Shown: positions 51,888-60,695 of the stretch, one piece after another
How the letters are laid out: every line of letters starts with the position of its first letter
Position numbering within the stretch: the stretch's first letter is position 1
From: Labedella phragmitis
Lineage (GTDB): Bacteria; Actinomycetota; Actinomycetes; Actinomycetales; Microbacteriaceae
Length of the DNA: 64,000 nt
NCBI RefSeq assembly: GCF_004078635.1
Contig: NZ_RZNB01000002.1
Location: forward strand, 124,001 to 188,000
Direction: 5' to 3'
Made by a program: the position numbers and the translations under genes
The notes under the pieces: model-generated
The model's database searches: none
The model's input: the letters and a program-made list of their open reading frames with translations, nothing else
What the model was told of the DNA's origin: nothing

Positions 51888-52577
51888 TTATGCCGCGTCG
51901 GAATCGCGGCGACGAAGGGTGCGGATGCGCTTCATGACCCACCAGACCACGGCGAGGACGACGACGACGATGACGACCCACTGGAAGATGCCTGCGTACT
52001 GCTCGACGATGTGCCAGTTCTCGCCGAGGAGGAACCCCGCGCCGATGAAGAGCGAATTCCAGAGGAGGCTTCCCGCGAGGGTCAGGAGGGTGAAGATCCC
52101 GAGGTGCATGCGTTCGATGCCGGCGGGGATCGAGATCAGACTGCGGAAGATGGGGACCATGCGGCCGAAGAAGACTGCTTTGTTGCCGTGCCGTTCGAAC
52201 CACGCCTCGGTGCGATCGACGTCTTCGACCTGCACGAGGGGGAGCTTCGCCGCGATGCGGCGGACTCTGTCGCGGCCGAGTGCCGCGCCGATGCCGTAGA
52301 GCGCGAGCGCGCCGACGACTGAGCCGAGCGTGGTCCAGAAGATCGCCTCGGCGATCGTGAAGCTCCCACGACTCGCGGTGAAACCGGCGAGGGGGAGGAT
52401 GAGCTCGCTCGGGAGCGGAGGGAAGAGGTTCTCCAGAGCGACGGCGATCCCGGCCCCGGGAGCCCCGATCGTCTCCATGAGGCCGACCGCCCAGTCGGAG
52501 AAGCCGGAGAGGAGCGATCCGGACCCGCCCGAGTCCGACGAGGAGGCCGTCGAGGCGACGAGCGGGGTGAGAGTCAT
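51888..52577 (-). CDS. DedA-family membrane protein
   Basis: A 229-residue membrane protein. The family signature is seen: ENLFPPLPSELILPLAGFTA, then a GSVVGALALYGIGAALGRDR segment and FGRMVPIFRSLISIPAGIERM, with the conserved acid and arginine residues. DedA proteins are thought to move lipids such as undecaprenyl phosphate across the membrane. It ends with a basic RRRDSD tail. The neighbouring YbdK-type gene follows in the same direction. Confidence 0.88.
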   Translation of the reverse strand: MTLTPLVASTASSSDSGGSGSLLSGFSDWAVGLMETIGAPGAGIAVALENLFPPLPSELILPLAGFTASRGSFTIAEAIFWTTLGSVVGALALYGIGAALGRDRVRRIAAKLPLVQVEDVDRTEAWFERHGNKAVFFGRMVPIFRSLISIPAGIERMHLGIFTLLTLAGSLLWNSLFIGAGFLLGENWHIVEQYAGIFQWVVIVVVVLAVVWWVMKRIRTLRRRDSDAA

Positions 52578-52695
52578 GCGTGCGGCTCCAGTGCGTGCTG
52601 TCGGTGGTCGGCGGCTGGGAAGAGCCTATGGGCTCCGTCTGAACGTCCGATCGGAGAACGTGGAGTCGGACGAGTGGGCGCGGACCCGGGACGGC

Positions 52696-52738
52696 GGAAG
52701 GCCCCGCCGCCGCCGATCGAGCGATGGCGGGGCCTTCC
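52696..52738 (-). terminator. Hairpin after the surface-protein gene
   Basis: Thirteen-base arms beginning GGAAGGCCCCGCC (52696-52708 and 52726-52738) lie 11 bp beyond the stop at 52749 and also follow the DedA gene's start region. It is GC-rich with little T afterwards. Confidence 0.7.
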
Positions 52739-52748
52739 CATGCTGCGA

Positions 52749-55094
52749 TCAGACGGTCGACGACCTCCGGCGTCCGACGAGGTAGACCGCGGCTCCCACG
52801 AGGAGCAGGCCCCCAGCGAGACCGCCGAGGGTCACGGCGCCGTCGGCTCCCGTGATCGCGAGGCCGCTGCCATCGGCCGGCGGCCGCTTCGCGAAATACG
52901 GGTCGTCGTCGATCACGGTGATCCCGCTCACGATCCCGATGCCCGAGACGGTCGCGACATCGTGGTGGTCGCTCCCCACCGCGACGCCCGAGAGCGTCGC
53001 CGTGCAGTCGAACGCGTCGCCGATGGCGAAGGGGCCGTCCCACGTCGTGCCCGTCGAGCCGTCGGGGAAGACGCACGAGAGCCCCGTGACCCGCCCGCCC
53101 TCGATGACGCGGTCGGAGACGACGACGTCGATGAGGGGCTCGTTGCCGGGGTTCGTGACGGTGAACTCGAGCGCCGTCGTCCCGTCGTCGAGCGTGACCG
53201 CATCGCCGACGGTATCGGCGGCGTTGCCGTCGGCGTCACCCTTCACGATGACGATGGACGGCTTCGGAGTCGGGGTCGTGACGTGGAACGGGTCCTCGTC
53301 GTCCACCTCGATGCCGCTCTCCACGCCGACGCCGACGACGTCGGCGACGTCGGAGTGCACTCCGCCGATCGGCATGCCGGGGACCACTCCGGTGCACTCG
53401 AACGTGTCGCCGACGCCGAAGGGCCCGTCCCAGGTCGTGCCCGTCGCGGGTCCACCGAGCGGCGAGAAGTCGCACGTGAGGTCCGTGATGTCGGGGCCGG
53501 TGATCGTCGTGTCTCCGACGCTGACGTCGGCCAGCGCCTCGTCGCCGTCGTTGGTGATCGTGAAGGTGACGTCGACCGGCGTGTCGATGTCGACGGCCGT
53601 GCCGGGGAGGTCGTCGGCGTCTCCCGCCGGGTAGCCGTCGGCCGTCGCCCACTTCTCGATGTCGATCGCGGGCACGGGCGGAGTCGTCGAGGTGAAGGGG
53701 TCGTCGTCGGTCACGCCGGTACCAGAGGCCTGACCCGTGCCGACGACGGTCGCCGAGTCCGCGTGGAGCGTCCCCGAATCCATCGCGGGGACGGTGCCGG
53801 TGCACTCGAAGGCGGCGCCGATCGCGAAGGGGCCGGCCCACGTGGTGCCCGTCGCGGGGCCGCCGAGGGCGGAGAAGTCGCACGTCAGGCCGATCAGGTC
53901 CGGGCCGGACAGGGTGGAATCGGTCACGGCGATGTCGGTGAGCGGCTCGTCGCCGTCGTTGCGGATCGTCATCGTGACGGGGATCGGCGTTCCCGCCTCG
54001 ACGCGCTTGCCGGGCTCCGTGTCGAAGTCGCCCGGCACCGCGCCGTCGGCCGTCGCCCACTTCTCGATGTCGATCGAGGGCTCGTTGTCGCCTTCTCCGC
54101 CACCGCCGCCTGTCGAGCTCACGAGGGTGCGGCTCGGCGTGTCCGTCCGCACGGACCCGTTCGGGGCCGTCGAGACGACGTTGGCCGTGTTCGCGAACTC
54201 GTGCGACTCGGGCCCCGTGGCCTCGTCGAGGTCGATCTTGAAGCCGAGGCGGACGGCCTGGCCCGCCGGGATCGGCCCGACGGTGACCGACACGGCGTCG
54301 GCCGTGCACGTCCGCGCGATCACGACGGGCCGGGTGAACGTCCCGCCGATGTTCGTCGCGTTGCGCGTGCCCTGGAGGAGGTCGACGGTCGCGCAGTCGA
54401 TGTTCATGCCCGCACCGGGGTTGTCGCTGATGACGACGCGGCTGAGCGGACCGACCGGGGTGACCACGTACCACTGGATGGCGTCGTCCGGATCCGTGTG
54501 GCCCTGGTCGGGTGAGAGGCGCCCGAACTTGAACGCCTCGTCGACGTCACCGACCGGCCCGTCGCCGCCGCGGGGCGTGACGTCGGTGGAGAACTCGGTG
54601 CCGTCGTTCGCGACGGATTCGAACGGGACGGTGACCCCCGGCGTCAGGCCGTTGTCGAAGCCGGAGCGGATGAAGGCGGTGCCGCAGACGTTCGAGTGCG
54701 TCTCGGCGTACTCCGTCATCGTGAAGGTCACGACGGCCGGGTCGGTCGTCGAGATGACCGCCGTGGCGACGACCTCGTCGTTGGCGGGGTCGTTGAGGCT
54801 GAAGCCCGGGGGGAGGGTGCGCAAGTACTCGCTCAGGGTGAGGGAGAACGTATCGCCAGCACGTGTGCCGTTAGGCACGCACCAGTCGATGTCCGTCTGG
54901 ACCTGGGTACCGAGCCGGGGATCGGTCGGCGAGACGTCGACGTCGCGGATGACGCCGGAGAGTTCGGCGGCATTCGCGGGCAGCGCGGTCGCGCCGCCGA
55001 AGAGCAGAGCCCCGACGGCTGCCGCGGCGAGACCGATGATGGCCGATCGGCGGCGGCGGGGAGGAAGGATGGGACGCACTGGGCCTCTTTTCAT
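52749..55094 (-). CDS. Cell-wall-anchored repeat protein (DUF11/DUF7507-like) with LAITG sorting signal
   Basis: A 781-residue secreted protein. A basic N-terminus is followed by a hydrophobic segment and a likely cleavage at LPANA-A (about 42). Residues 43-330 are a beta-rich adhesin-like head with Cys72, Cys137 and Cys234. Three repeats of about 130 residues follow (337-472, 473-609, 610-735), with SIDIEKWATAD, AIDIEKWATAD and SIVIVKGDADG at their starts and TGTTW(A/D)GPF repeated inside. LAITG (745-749), a hydrophobic stretch and RRRSSTV end the protein, the signal for a class E/F sortase. The ATG at 55094 follows AGGAGAT. It probably mediates surface contact; sortase is not in this window. 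Confidence 0.9.
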   Translation of the reverse strand: MKRGPVRPILPPRRRRSAIIGLAAAAVGALLFGGATALPANAAELSGVIRDVDVSPTDPRLGTQVQTDIDWCVPNGTRAGDTFSLTLSEYLRTLPPGFSLNDPANDEVVATAVISTTDPAVVTFTMTEYAETHSNVCGTAFIRSGFDNGLTPGVTVPFESVANDGTEFSTDVTPRGGDGPVGDVDEAFKFGRLSPDQGHTDPDDAIQWYVVTPVGPLSRVVISDNPGAGMNIDCATVDLLQGTRNATNIGGTFTRPVVIARTCTADAVSVTVGPIPAGQAVRLGFKIDLDEATGPESHEFANTANVVSTAPNGSVRTDTPSRTLVSSTGGGGGEGDNEPSIDIEKWATADGAVPGDFDTEPGKRVEAGTPIPVTMTIRNDGDEPLTDIAVTDSTLSGPDLIGLTCDFSALGGPATGTTWAGPFAIGAAFECTGTVPAMDSGTLHADSATVVGTGQASGTGVTDDDPFTSTTPPVPAIDIEKWATADGYPAGDADDLPGTAVDIDTPVDVTFTITNDGDEALADVSVGDTTITGPDITDLTCDFSPLGGPATGTTWDGPFGVGDTFECTGVVPGMPIGGVHSDVADVVGVGVESGIEVDDEDPFHVTTPTPKPSIVIVKGDADGNAADTVGDAVTLDDGTTALEFTVTNPGNEPLIDVVVSDRVIEGGRVTGLSCVFPDGSTGTTWDGPFAIGDAFDCTATLSGVAVGSDHHDVATVSGIGIVSGITVIDDDPYFAKRPPADGSGLAITGADGAVTLGGLAGGLLLVGAAVYLVGRRRSSTV

Positions 55095-55345
55095 GGGGAC
55101 GATCTCCTGCTCGGAACCGCCCGGTGGATGGCGCGGAACACGATCCACCGCGCGGCTGAGAGGGGAGGGTAGGGCGCAAGAGTAGGCAGTCGTCGCCTCG
55201 GACCGACCGGATATGCCCCTGCTCGTACTCCCCCCGGTTACGGGGGTGGCGTAGCGGCAGGGGGGCGTCCCGCCACTGATGCCACGCCCAGCGACGCGCC
55301 CCATCCGCTTTCTAGACTGATACCTCCCGACCCCCGAGGAGGCTC

Positions 55346-56533
55346 ATGTCCGAGTGGAACCCCTGGCTGCAGTTCGCCGTCGCGGCCCTGGTCGCCGTGA
55401 TCGCGGCGCTCGCCGCGATCGCCGTGACCACGTCCATCGTCCGCATCGTCGCGAGGCGGAGGCCGGCGGCGCTCGGTCTGCTGGCGAGCGCCCGCCTCCC
55501 GTTCCGTCTCCTCCTCGTGGTCGTGTCGCTCTGGATCGCATGCGCCGCTTCCGTGCCCGCGAGCCTCGGATGGTGGCCGCTCGTCTCGCACGGCTTCGTC
55601 ATCGCCGTCATCGTGCTCGCGTCGTGGCTCGTCGGGTCGGTGGCCTCGTTCGGGCTGACCCAGGCGGTGAGCCGCTACCGCATCGACGTCCCAGACAACA
55701 GGGTCGCCCGCCGCGTGCGCACGCAGCTCCAGATCGTCCGCCGACTCGTGCTCGTCGCGATCACGATCGTCGGCGCATCGGCCGTTCTCATGACCTTCCC
55801 AGAGGTCCGTACCGTCGGTGCGAGCCTCCTCGCCTCTGCCGGTGTCGTCTCGATCATCGCGGGCCTCGCGGCGCAATCGACCCTCGGCAACGTGTTCGCG
55901 GGAGTGCAGCTCGCCTTCAGCGACGCGATCCGCGTCGATGACGTGGTCATCGTCGAGGGGGAATGGGGTCTCATCGAGGAGATCACCCTCACGTACGTCG
56001 TCGTCAAGATCTGGGACGACAGGCGGCTCGTCGTCCCGTCCACCTACTTCACGACGACGCCCTTCCAGAACTGGACGAGGCGCACGAGCGACCTGCTCGG
56101 GGCCATCGAACTCGACCTCGACTGGCGCGTCGACCCGCGAGCCATGCGTGTCCACCTCGACGACGTCCTCGAACGCAGTGAGCTGTGGGACGGCCGGGTG
56201 AAGGTCCTTCAGGTGACGGACGCGGTCGGCGGCTTCGTACGCGTGCGCGTCCTCGTCTCGGCGAGCGACGCCGGGCGGCTCTTCGACCTCCGCTGCGAGG
56301 TGCGCGAGGAGCTCGTCGACTGGGTCCACCGGCACGGCGTCGATGCCTTGCCGAAGACGCGCGTCGCGATGTCCGACGAGAAGGCGCCGCCGCGTCGCCG
56401 CGCCGAACCGGATGCCACGACGGGCGCTCACCGCGGGCTCTTCAGCGGGAGTCCCGAGGCCGAGGAGCGGGGCATGGAGTTCACGCAGTCGATCTCGGTG
56501 ATCGATCCGGACGAGTCCGGTCCGCTCCGCTGA
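55346..56533 (+). CDS. MscS-family mechanosensitive ion channel
   Basis: A 395-residue protein with N-terminal helices and the MscS pore-lining helix seen as SLLASAGVVSIIAGLAAQSTLGNVFAG, followed by VQLAFSDAIRVDDVVIVEGEWGLIEEITLTYVVVKIWDDRRLVVPSTYF, the beta domain signature. It opens under membrane tension to relieve osmotic stress. GAGGAGGCTC precedes the ATG and TAGACT at 55313 is a candidate -10. It is divergent from the surface-protein gene. Confidence 0.92.
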   Translation: MSEWNPWLQFAVAALVAVIAALAAIAVTTSIVRIVARRRPAALGLLASARLPFRLLLVVVSLWIACAASVPASLGWWPLVSHGFVIAVIVLASWLVGSVASFGLTQAVSRYRIDVPDNRVARRVRTQLQIVRRLVLVAITIVGASAVLMTFPEVRTVGASLLASAGVVSIIAGLAAQSTLGNVFAGVQLAFSDAIRVDDVVIVEGEWGLIEEITLTYVVVKIWDDRRLVVPSTYFTTTPFQNWTRRTSDLLGAIELDLDWRVDPRAMRVHLDDVLERSELWDGRVKVLQVTDAVGGFVRVRVLVSASDAGRLFDLRCEVREELVDWVHRHGVDALPKTRVAMSDEKAPPRRRAEPDATTGAHRGLFSGSPEAEERGMEFTQSISVIDPDESGPLR

Positions 56534-56567
56534 ACAGCCGCGGTCGACGGGTGAATGCCCCGTCCGA

Positions 56568-57356
56568 TCAGGCGGGCGGAGCCAGGAACCCGATCGCGGA
56601 TCGGCGGAAGACGGCGGAGGTCGGGGCCGAGAAGTGATCCCGGTCGGGCAGCTCCACGAAGACACCGAGAGGCGCCGCCGACGCGAGGGCCTCGGAGTCC
56701 TCGCGGACGGGGTCGCGATCGCCCGCAGCGATGAGGATCGGCTGTCGTGGCGGGTCGGCGGGATCCGGCTGCGTCCCACCGCGCATGCCCTCGACGAGGG
56801 AGATGAGCGAGGCGAGGTCGTTGCCACGGATCCCCGCCGCCATCTCGATGTAGGTCCGCGTGAGGTGGTCGTCCACGGGAGTCGCCGACTCCGCGAAGGC
56901 CCGCGCCGCGCGCAGATCGAACCCCCGGAGCGGATCCCCCGTCGGGAGCCCGCCCAGCACGACGCGCGGGAATCGGTGGGCGTCGGAGCGGGCGAGGTGC
57001 CACCCGACGCGGGCGCCGAGCGAGTAGCCGAGGAGGACGGCCTCGTCGACGAGGTGCGCGTCGAGTACTCCGAGCACGTCGGCGGCGAGCCGCTCCGTCG
57101 TGAACTGGAGCGGGTCGTGCGGTTTTCCGCTCCTCCCATGGCCACGCTGGTCGAGTGCGAGCACCCGGTATCCCGCGCGCGTCAGGTCACGCGTCCATCC
57201 CGAGTGGAACCAGTTCAGCACTCCGCTCGAGGCGAAGCCGTGCACGGCGATCACGACGGGAGCGTCGGCGTCGCCGACGTCGTAGACGGCGAGGCGCACC
57301 CCGTCGTCGCTCATCACGAAGACGGGGTCCGGAGCAGGCGGAACGATGGTCACCAC
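56568..57356 (-). CDS. Alpha/beta hydrolase
   Basis: A 262-residue single-domain hydrolase: VIAVHGFASSGVLNWF (oxyanion strand), LDQRGHGRSGKP, LLGYSLGARVGWHLA with nucleophile Ser, LIAAGDRDPVRED for the Asp and LPDRDHFSAP for the His. It is related to haloalkane dehalogenase-like and esterase proteins of the 3-oxoadipate enol-lactonase type. It is divergent from the acyl-CoA ligase gene; both could act on the same pool of acyl compounds. GTG 57356 or GTG 57353 are equally plausible starts. Confidence 0.85.
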   Translation of the reverse strand: MVTIVPPAPDPVFVMSDDGVRLAVYDVGDADAPVVIAVHGFASSGVLNWFHSGWTRDLTRAGYRVLALDQRGHGRSGKPHDPLQFTTERLAADVLGVLDAHLVDEAVLLGYSLGARVGWHLARSDAHRFPRVVLGGLPTGDPLRGFDLRAARAFAESATPVDDHLTRTYIEMAAGIRGNDLASLISLVEGMRGGTQPDPADPPRQPILIAAGDRDPVREDSEALASAAPLGVFVELPDRDHFSAPTSAVFRRSAIGFLAPPA

Positions 57357-57407
57357 GCGTCAACCCTATGGGGCTCACGGCGCTGCGAGTCTCTAGAGTG
57401 GTGTCTC

Positions 57408-59096
57408 GTGACGATCGCCAATGACCGGCCCTGGCTCGCGAGCTACGCTCCCGGAGTCCCCACCATCCTCGATGTCCCCGACGGCTCGCTCGTCGACATC
57501 ATCGAGGGATCGGCGCGGGAGTATCCGGACGCCGTCGCCCTCGAGTTCTTCGGTGCGACGGTGTCCTACCGGGAGCTCTCCGATCGCATCGACCGGGCTG
57601 CAGCCGGACTCGTGAAGCTCGGCGTTTCGCGCGGCGAACCCGTTGCGATCGTGCTCCCGAACTGCCCGGAGCACATCGTCGCGTTCTACGCGATCCTCCG
57701 CGTGGGAGGCATCGTCGTCGAGCACAATCCGCTCTACACGCCGCGGGAGCTGCGGCATCAGTTCGAAGACCACGGCGCCCGCGTCGCCATCGCGTGGGAC
57801 AAGGTCGTGGCCTCCATACAGGAGTTCCCGCGTGACGTCGCCGTCGAGTACATCGTGTCCGTCGACATCACGCAGGGGATGCCCTTCGTGAAGCGGACGG
57901 CGTTGCGCCTGCCGGTCCCCGCCCTCCGTCGGACTCGGGCCACCCTCACGACGCCCGTGCGGGGCACGACTCCGTGGCCGCGGCTGCTCGGACGCGAGCG
58001 CATCGGAGCCGACGTGCCGCATCCGGTCGCCGGCGACGTCGCCGTCATCCAATACACGAGCGGCACGACGGGCACGCCGAAGGGAGCCGTGCTGACGCAC
58101 CGGAACCTCGGAGCGAACGCCGCGCAGTCGCGGGCCTGGGTGCCCACCATCCGTCGAGGCGACGGCTGTGTCGTGTACGCGGTCCTCCCGATGTTCCACG
58201 CCTACGGACTCACCCTGTGCCTCACCTTCGCGATGAGCATGGGCGCTCGCCTCGTCCTCTTCCCCAAATTCGAGCCGGACCTCGTCCTCGCCGTCATGAA
58301 GAAGCGGCCGCCGACCTTCCTCCCGGCCGTCCCTCCGATCGCCGATCGCCTCATGCGGGCGGCCGACGAGAAGGGTGTCTCCCTCGCGGGGGTCGAGGTC
58401 GCGATCTCCGGCGCGATGCCCCTCGACGAAGCCATCGTGCGGCCGTGGGAGGATCGCAGCGGCGGCTTCCTCGTCGAGGGTTACGGCTTGAGCGAGTGCT
58501 CGCCCGTGCTCATGGCCAACCCCGTCGCCGAGAACCGCAAGGCCGGGACCGTCGGCCTGCCGCTGCCCGGCACCGATGTCCGCATCGTCGACCCGGAGGA
58601 CCCGACGAGCGTACGCACGATCGGGGAGGAGGGGGAGCTTCTCGTCCGCGGTCCCCAGGTCTTCTCGGGCTACTGGCGGAAGCCGGACGAGAGCGCGGCG
58701 GTCTTCGTCGACGGCTGGTTCCGCACAGGGGACATCGCGACGCTCGACGGCGAGGGTTTCGTGCGCATCGTTGACCGCATCAAGGAGCTCATCATCACGG
58801 GGGGCTTCAATGTGGCGCCGAGCGAGGTCGAAGAGGCGTTGCGCGGTCTGACGGGCGTCGCGGACGCCGCGGTCGTGGGACTGCCGAGCGTGCACTCCGG
58901 CGAGGACGTCGTCGCCGCCGTCGTGCTCGAGCCCGGGGCGGACTTCTCGCCGGAGGAGGCGCGGACGTCGCTGCGCGGATCGCTCACGCCGTACAAGGTG
59001 CCGCGTCGCATCGTCGTCGTGGAGGAGCTCCCCAAGTCGCTCATCGGGAAGGTGCAGCGGCGCCTCGTGCGCGAGGGTCTTGTCGAGAAGGGCTGA
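57408..59096 (+). CDS. Long-chain acyl-CoA ligase (AMP-forming)
   Basis: A 562-residue AMP-binding enzyme. The P-loop is IQYTSGTTGTPKGAVLTHRN; later are VEGYGLSECSPV and WFRTGDIATLDGEGFVRIVDRIKELIITGGFNVAP, the latter with the hinge aspartate; and SLIGKVQRR carries the conserved C-terminal lysine. It activates fatty acids to acyl-CoA. TAGAGT (57394-57399) ends eight bases before GTG 57408 and no ribosome site is visible, so the mRNA is probably leaderless. The start excludes longer upstream readings that lie antisense to the hydrolase gene. Confidence 0.9.
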   Translation: MTIANDRPWLASYAPGVPTILDVPDGSLVDIIEGSAREYPDAVALEFFGATVSYRELSDRIDRAAAGLVKLGVSRGEPVAIVLPNCPEHIVAFYAILRVGGIVVEHNPLYTPRELRHQFEDHGARVAIAWDKVVASIQEFPRDVAVEYIVSVDITQGMPFVKRTALRLPVPALRRTRATLTTPVRGTTPWPRLLGRERIGADVPHPVAGDVAVIQYTSGTTGTPKGAVLTHRNLGANAAQSRAWVPTIRRGDGCVVYAVLPMFHAYGLTLCLTFAMSMGARLVLFPKFEPDLVLAVMKKRPPTFLPAVPPIADRLMRAADEKGVSLAGVEVAISGAMPLDEAIVRPWEDRSGGFLVEGYGLSECSPVLMANPVAENRKAGTVGLPLPGTDVRIVDPEDPTSVRTIGEEGELLVRGPQVFSGYWRKPDESAAVFVDGWFRTGDIATLDGEGFVRIVDRIKELIITGGFNVAPSEVEEALRGLTGVADAAVVGLPSVHSGEDVVAAVVLEPGADFSPEEARTSLRGSLTPYKVPRRIVVVEELPKSLIGKVQRRLVREGLVEKG

Positions 59097-59105
59097 CGCC
59101 GCAGC

Positions 59106-59987
59106 TCAGCCCTGCCGCAGTTCGGTGCGCGCGGCTTCCGTTATCGCGGTCGCGGTGTCATCGAGAGCGGTCGTGAAGATCGCCCACTGCTGCCAATACA
59201 GGACGACGTCGATCGACCGACCCGGATCGAGGTCGACGAGCTCTCGGCGCCGTTCGCCGTCGCTGCTCTGGCCGTCGGGAAGCATCGCCCACCCCATGCC
59301 GAGGAGCACGGCCCGCGCGAAATCCGCGGACGAGGGCAGATAGTGCCGCGGCGGGGCGACGTCGGGCGTGACGAGTCGCAGGTATCGGTCCTGCAGGTCG
59401 TCCCGTCGGTCGAACACGATCATGGGAGCGGCCGCGAGTGCCGTCGGTGTCATTCCCCGGGGGAAGAACGTCTCCGCGAAGCCCGGCGAGGCCATGGCGC
59501 GATAGCGCATCGTGCCGAGTCGTGCCACCGAACATCCCTGTACCGCCGTCGCATCCGTCGTGATCGCGGCCATCACTCGGCCGTCACGCAGGAGTTCCGC
59601 CGAATGGTCCTGGTCCTCGCGATGGAGATCGAACGACACGCGACGCCCGAGAGTCGCGAGCGCTGGCAGCACCCAGGTCGCGAGCGAATCGCCGTTGACG
59701 GCGAGGGAGACGGACGGCGGGGAGGTCCTCTCGGGTGCGACGGTCGCGTCGGTCTCACGGGCGAGGGCGACGATCTGACGTGCGAGTCGGACGTAGGCGT
59801 TGCCGGCTTCCGTCGCCGTCGCGGGTCGTGACCGCCGTACGAGGACCGCGCCGGCGGAGCGCTCGAGCGTCTTGATCCGTTGGCTGACGGCCGACGGGCT
59901 GATGTGGAGGTCGCGAGCTGCGCTGTCGAAGGAGCCGGTGTCGACGACGGCCGCCAGAGCGGAGAGCTGCGCGAGATCGAGGTCCAC
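59106..59987 (-). CDS. lysG: LysR-family regulator of the ArgP/LysG group
   Basis: A 293-residue LysR protein. The winged helix-turn-helix reads QLSALAAVVDTGSFDSAARDLHISPSAVSQRIKTLER, with the ArgP/LysG pattern, and the effector domain follows with SLAVNGDSLATWVLPAL. LysG activates lysE when lysine or arginine accumulates. It is divergent from lysE, as in Corynebacterium glutamicum. The GTG start has no ribosome site; TAGTGT lies seven bases upstream, so the mRNA may be leaderless. Confidence 0.9.
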   Translation of the reverse strand: MDLDLAQLSALAAVVDTGSFDSAARDLHISPSAVSQRIKTLERSAGAVLVRRSRPATATEAGNAYVRLARQIVALARETDATVAPERTSPPSVSLAVNGDSLATWVLPALATLGRRVSFDLHREDQDHSAELLRDGRVMAAITTDATAVQGCSVARLGTMRYRAMASPGFAETFFPRGMTPTALAAAPMIVFDRRDDLQDRYLRLVTPDVAPPRHYLPSSADFARAVLLGMGWAMLPDGQSSDGERRRELVDLDPGRSIDVVLYWQQWAIFTTALDDTATAITEAARTELRQG

Positions 59988-59996
59988 ATAAGCAAC

Positions 59997-60022
59997 ACTA
60001 ATGGTGCTGTAAAAGGATTAGT
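59997..60022. promoter_or_regulatory. Candidate LysG operator between lysG and lysE
   Basis: ACTAAT (59997-60002) and ATTAGT (60017-60022) form an inverted six-base pair spaced by 14, in the middle of the divergent gap and overlapping the lysE -35 region by one base. LysR proteins bind such interrupted dyads. The T-N11-A form is present inside it. Confidence 0.5.
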
Positions 60023-60051
60023 TGGACTTGATCTGGCCGGAATCCTACTGT
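60022..60051 (+). promoter_or_regulatory. Promoter of lysE
   Basis: TTGGAC (60022-60027) and TACTGT (60046-60051) are 18 bases apart. The -10 ends six bases before the GTG at 60058, so transcription should begin at or near the start codon and the mRNA would be leaderless. Confidence 0.6.
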
Positions 60052-60057
60052 CGGAAC

Positions 60058-60678
60058 GTGTCCTCCTCCCTTCTCGCCGCCGCCTCGGGCCTCGCGTTCG
60101 GTCTCTCGCTCATCGTGGCCATCGGTGCGCAGAACGTCTTCGTGCTCCGACAGGGCATCCGCCGCGAGCACGTCGGGCTCGTGGTCCTGACGTGCATGCC
60201 CGCCGACGCCCTCCTCATCGCCGTCGGCGTCGCGGGTGTCGGCGGGCTGATCCAGCGGATCCCGTGGCTCGTACCCGTCGCGACGCTCGGCGGCGCCGCC
60301 TTCCTCCTCGGCTACGCGGTGCTCGCGGCGCGGCGCGCGATCCGCCCGGGCGTGCTCGATCCGGATGCCGACGGCGAGAAGGTCGCGTGGACGACCGTCC
60401 TCGGGGGAGCGCTCGCGATCACGTGGCTCAATCCGCACGTCTACCTCGATACCGTCGTTCTGCTCGGCTCGATCGCCGCAGCGAATGGCGAGGATCGCTG
60501 GTGGTTCGGTGCTGGCGCGGCACTCGGGAGCGTGCTCTGGTTCACGGCTCTCGGTTTCGGCGCTCGCGCGCTCGCACCGGTCTTCGCCCGGCCGGGCGCC
60601 TGGCGCTGGGTCGACGCCGGGGTCGCCGCTGTCATGTTCGTGATCGCCGCGCGACTCGTCTGGGAGCTCGTCGGCTGA
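60058..60678 (+). CDS. lysE: LysE-family amino-acid exporter
   Basis: A 206-residue membrane protein with about six helices. The N-terminus LAFGLSLIVAIGAQNVFVLRQGIRREHV is the LysE signature and NPHVYLDTVVLLGSIAA is the second conserved motif. It exports basic amino acids such as lysine and arginine, with LysG as activator. GTG 60058 is chosen on the basis of the adjacent -10 box; a start 12 residues earlier is possible but contains the promoter. Confidence 0.93.
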   Translation: MSSSLLAAASGLAFGLSLIVAIGAQNVFVLRQGIRREHVGLVVLTCMPADALLIAVGVAGVGGLIQRIPWLVPVATLGGAAFLLGYAVLAARRAIRPGVLDPDADGEKVAWTTVLGGALAITWLNPHVYLDTVVLLGSIAAANGEDRWWFGAGAALGSVLWFTALGFGARALAPVFARPGAWRWVDAGVAAVMFVIAARLVWELVG

Positions 60679-60695
60679 TTGTGTAACAATCGACC

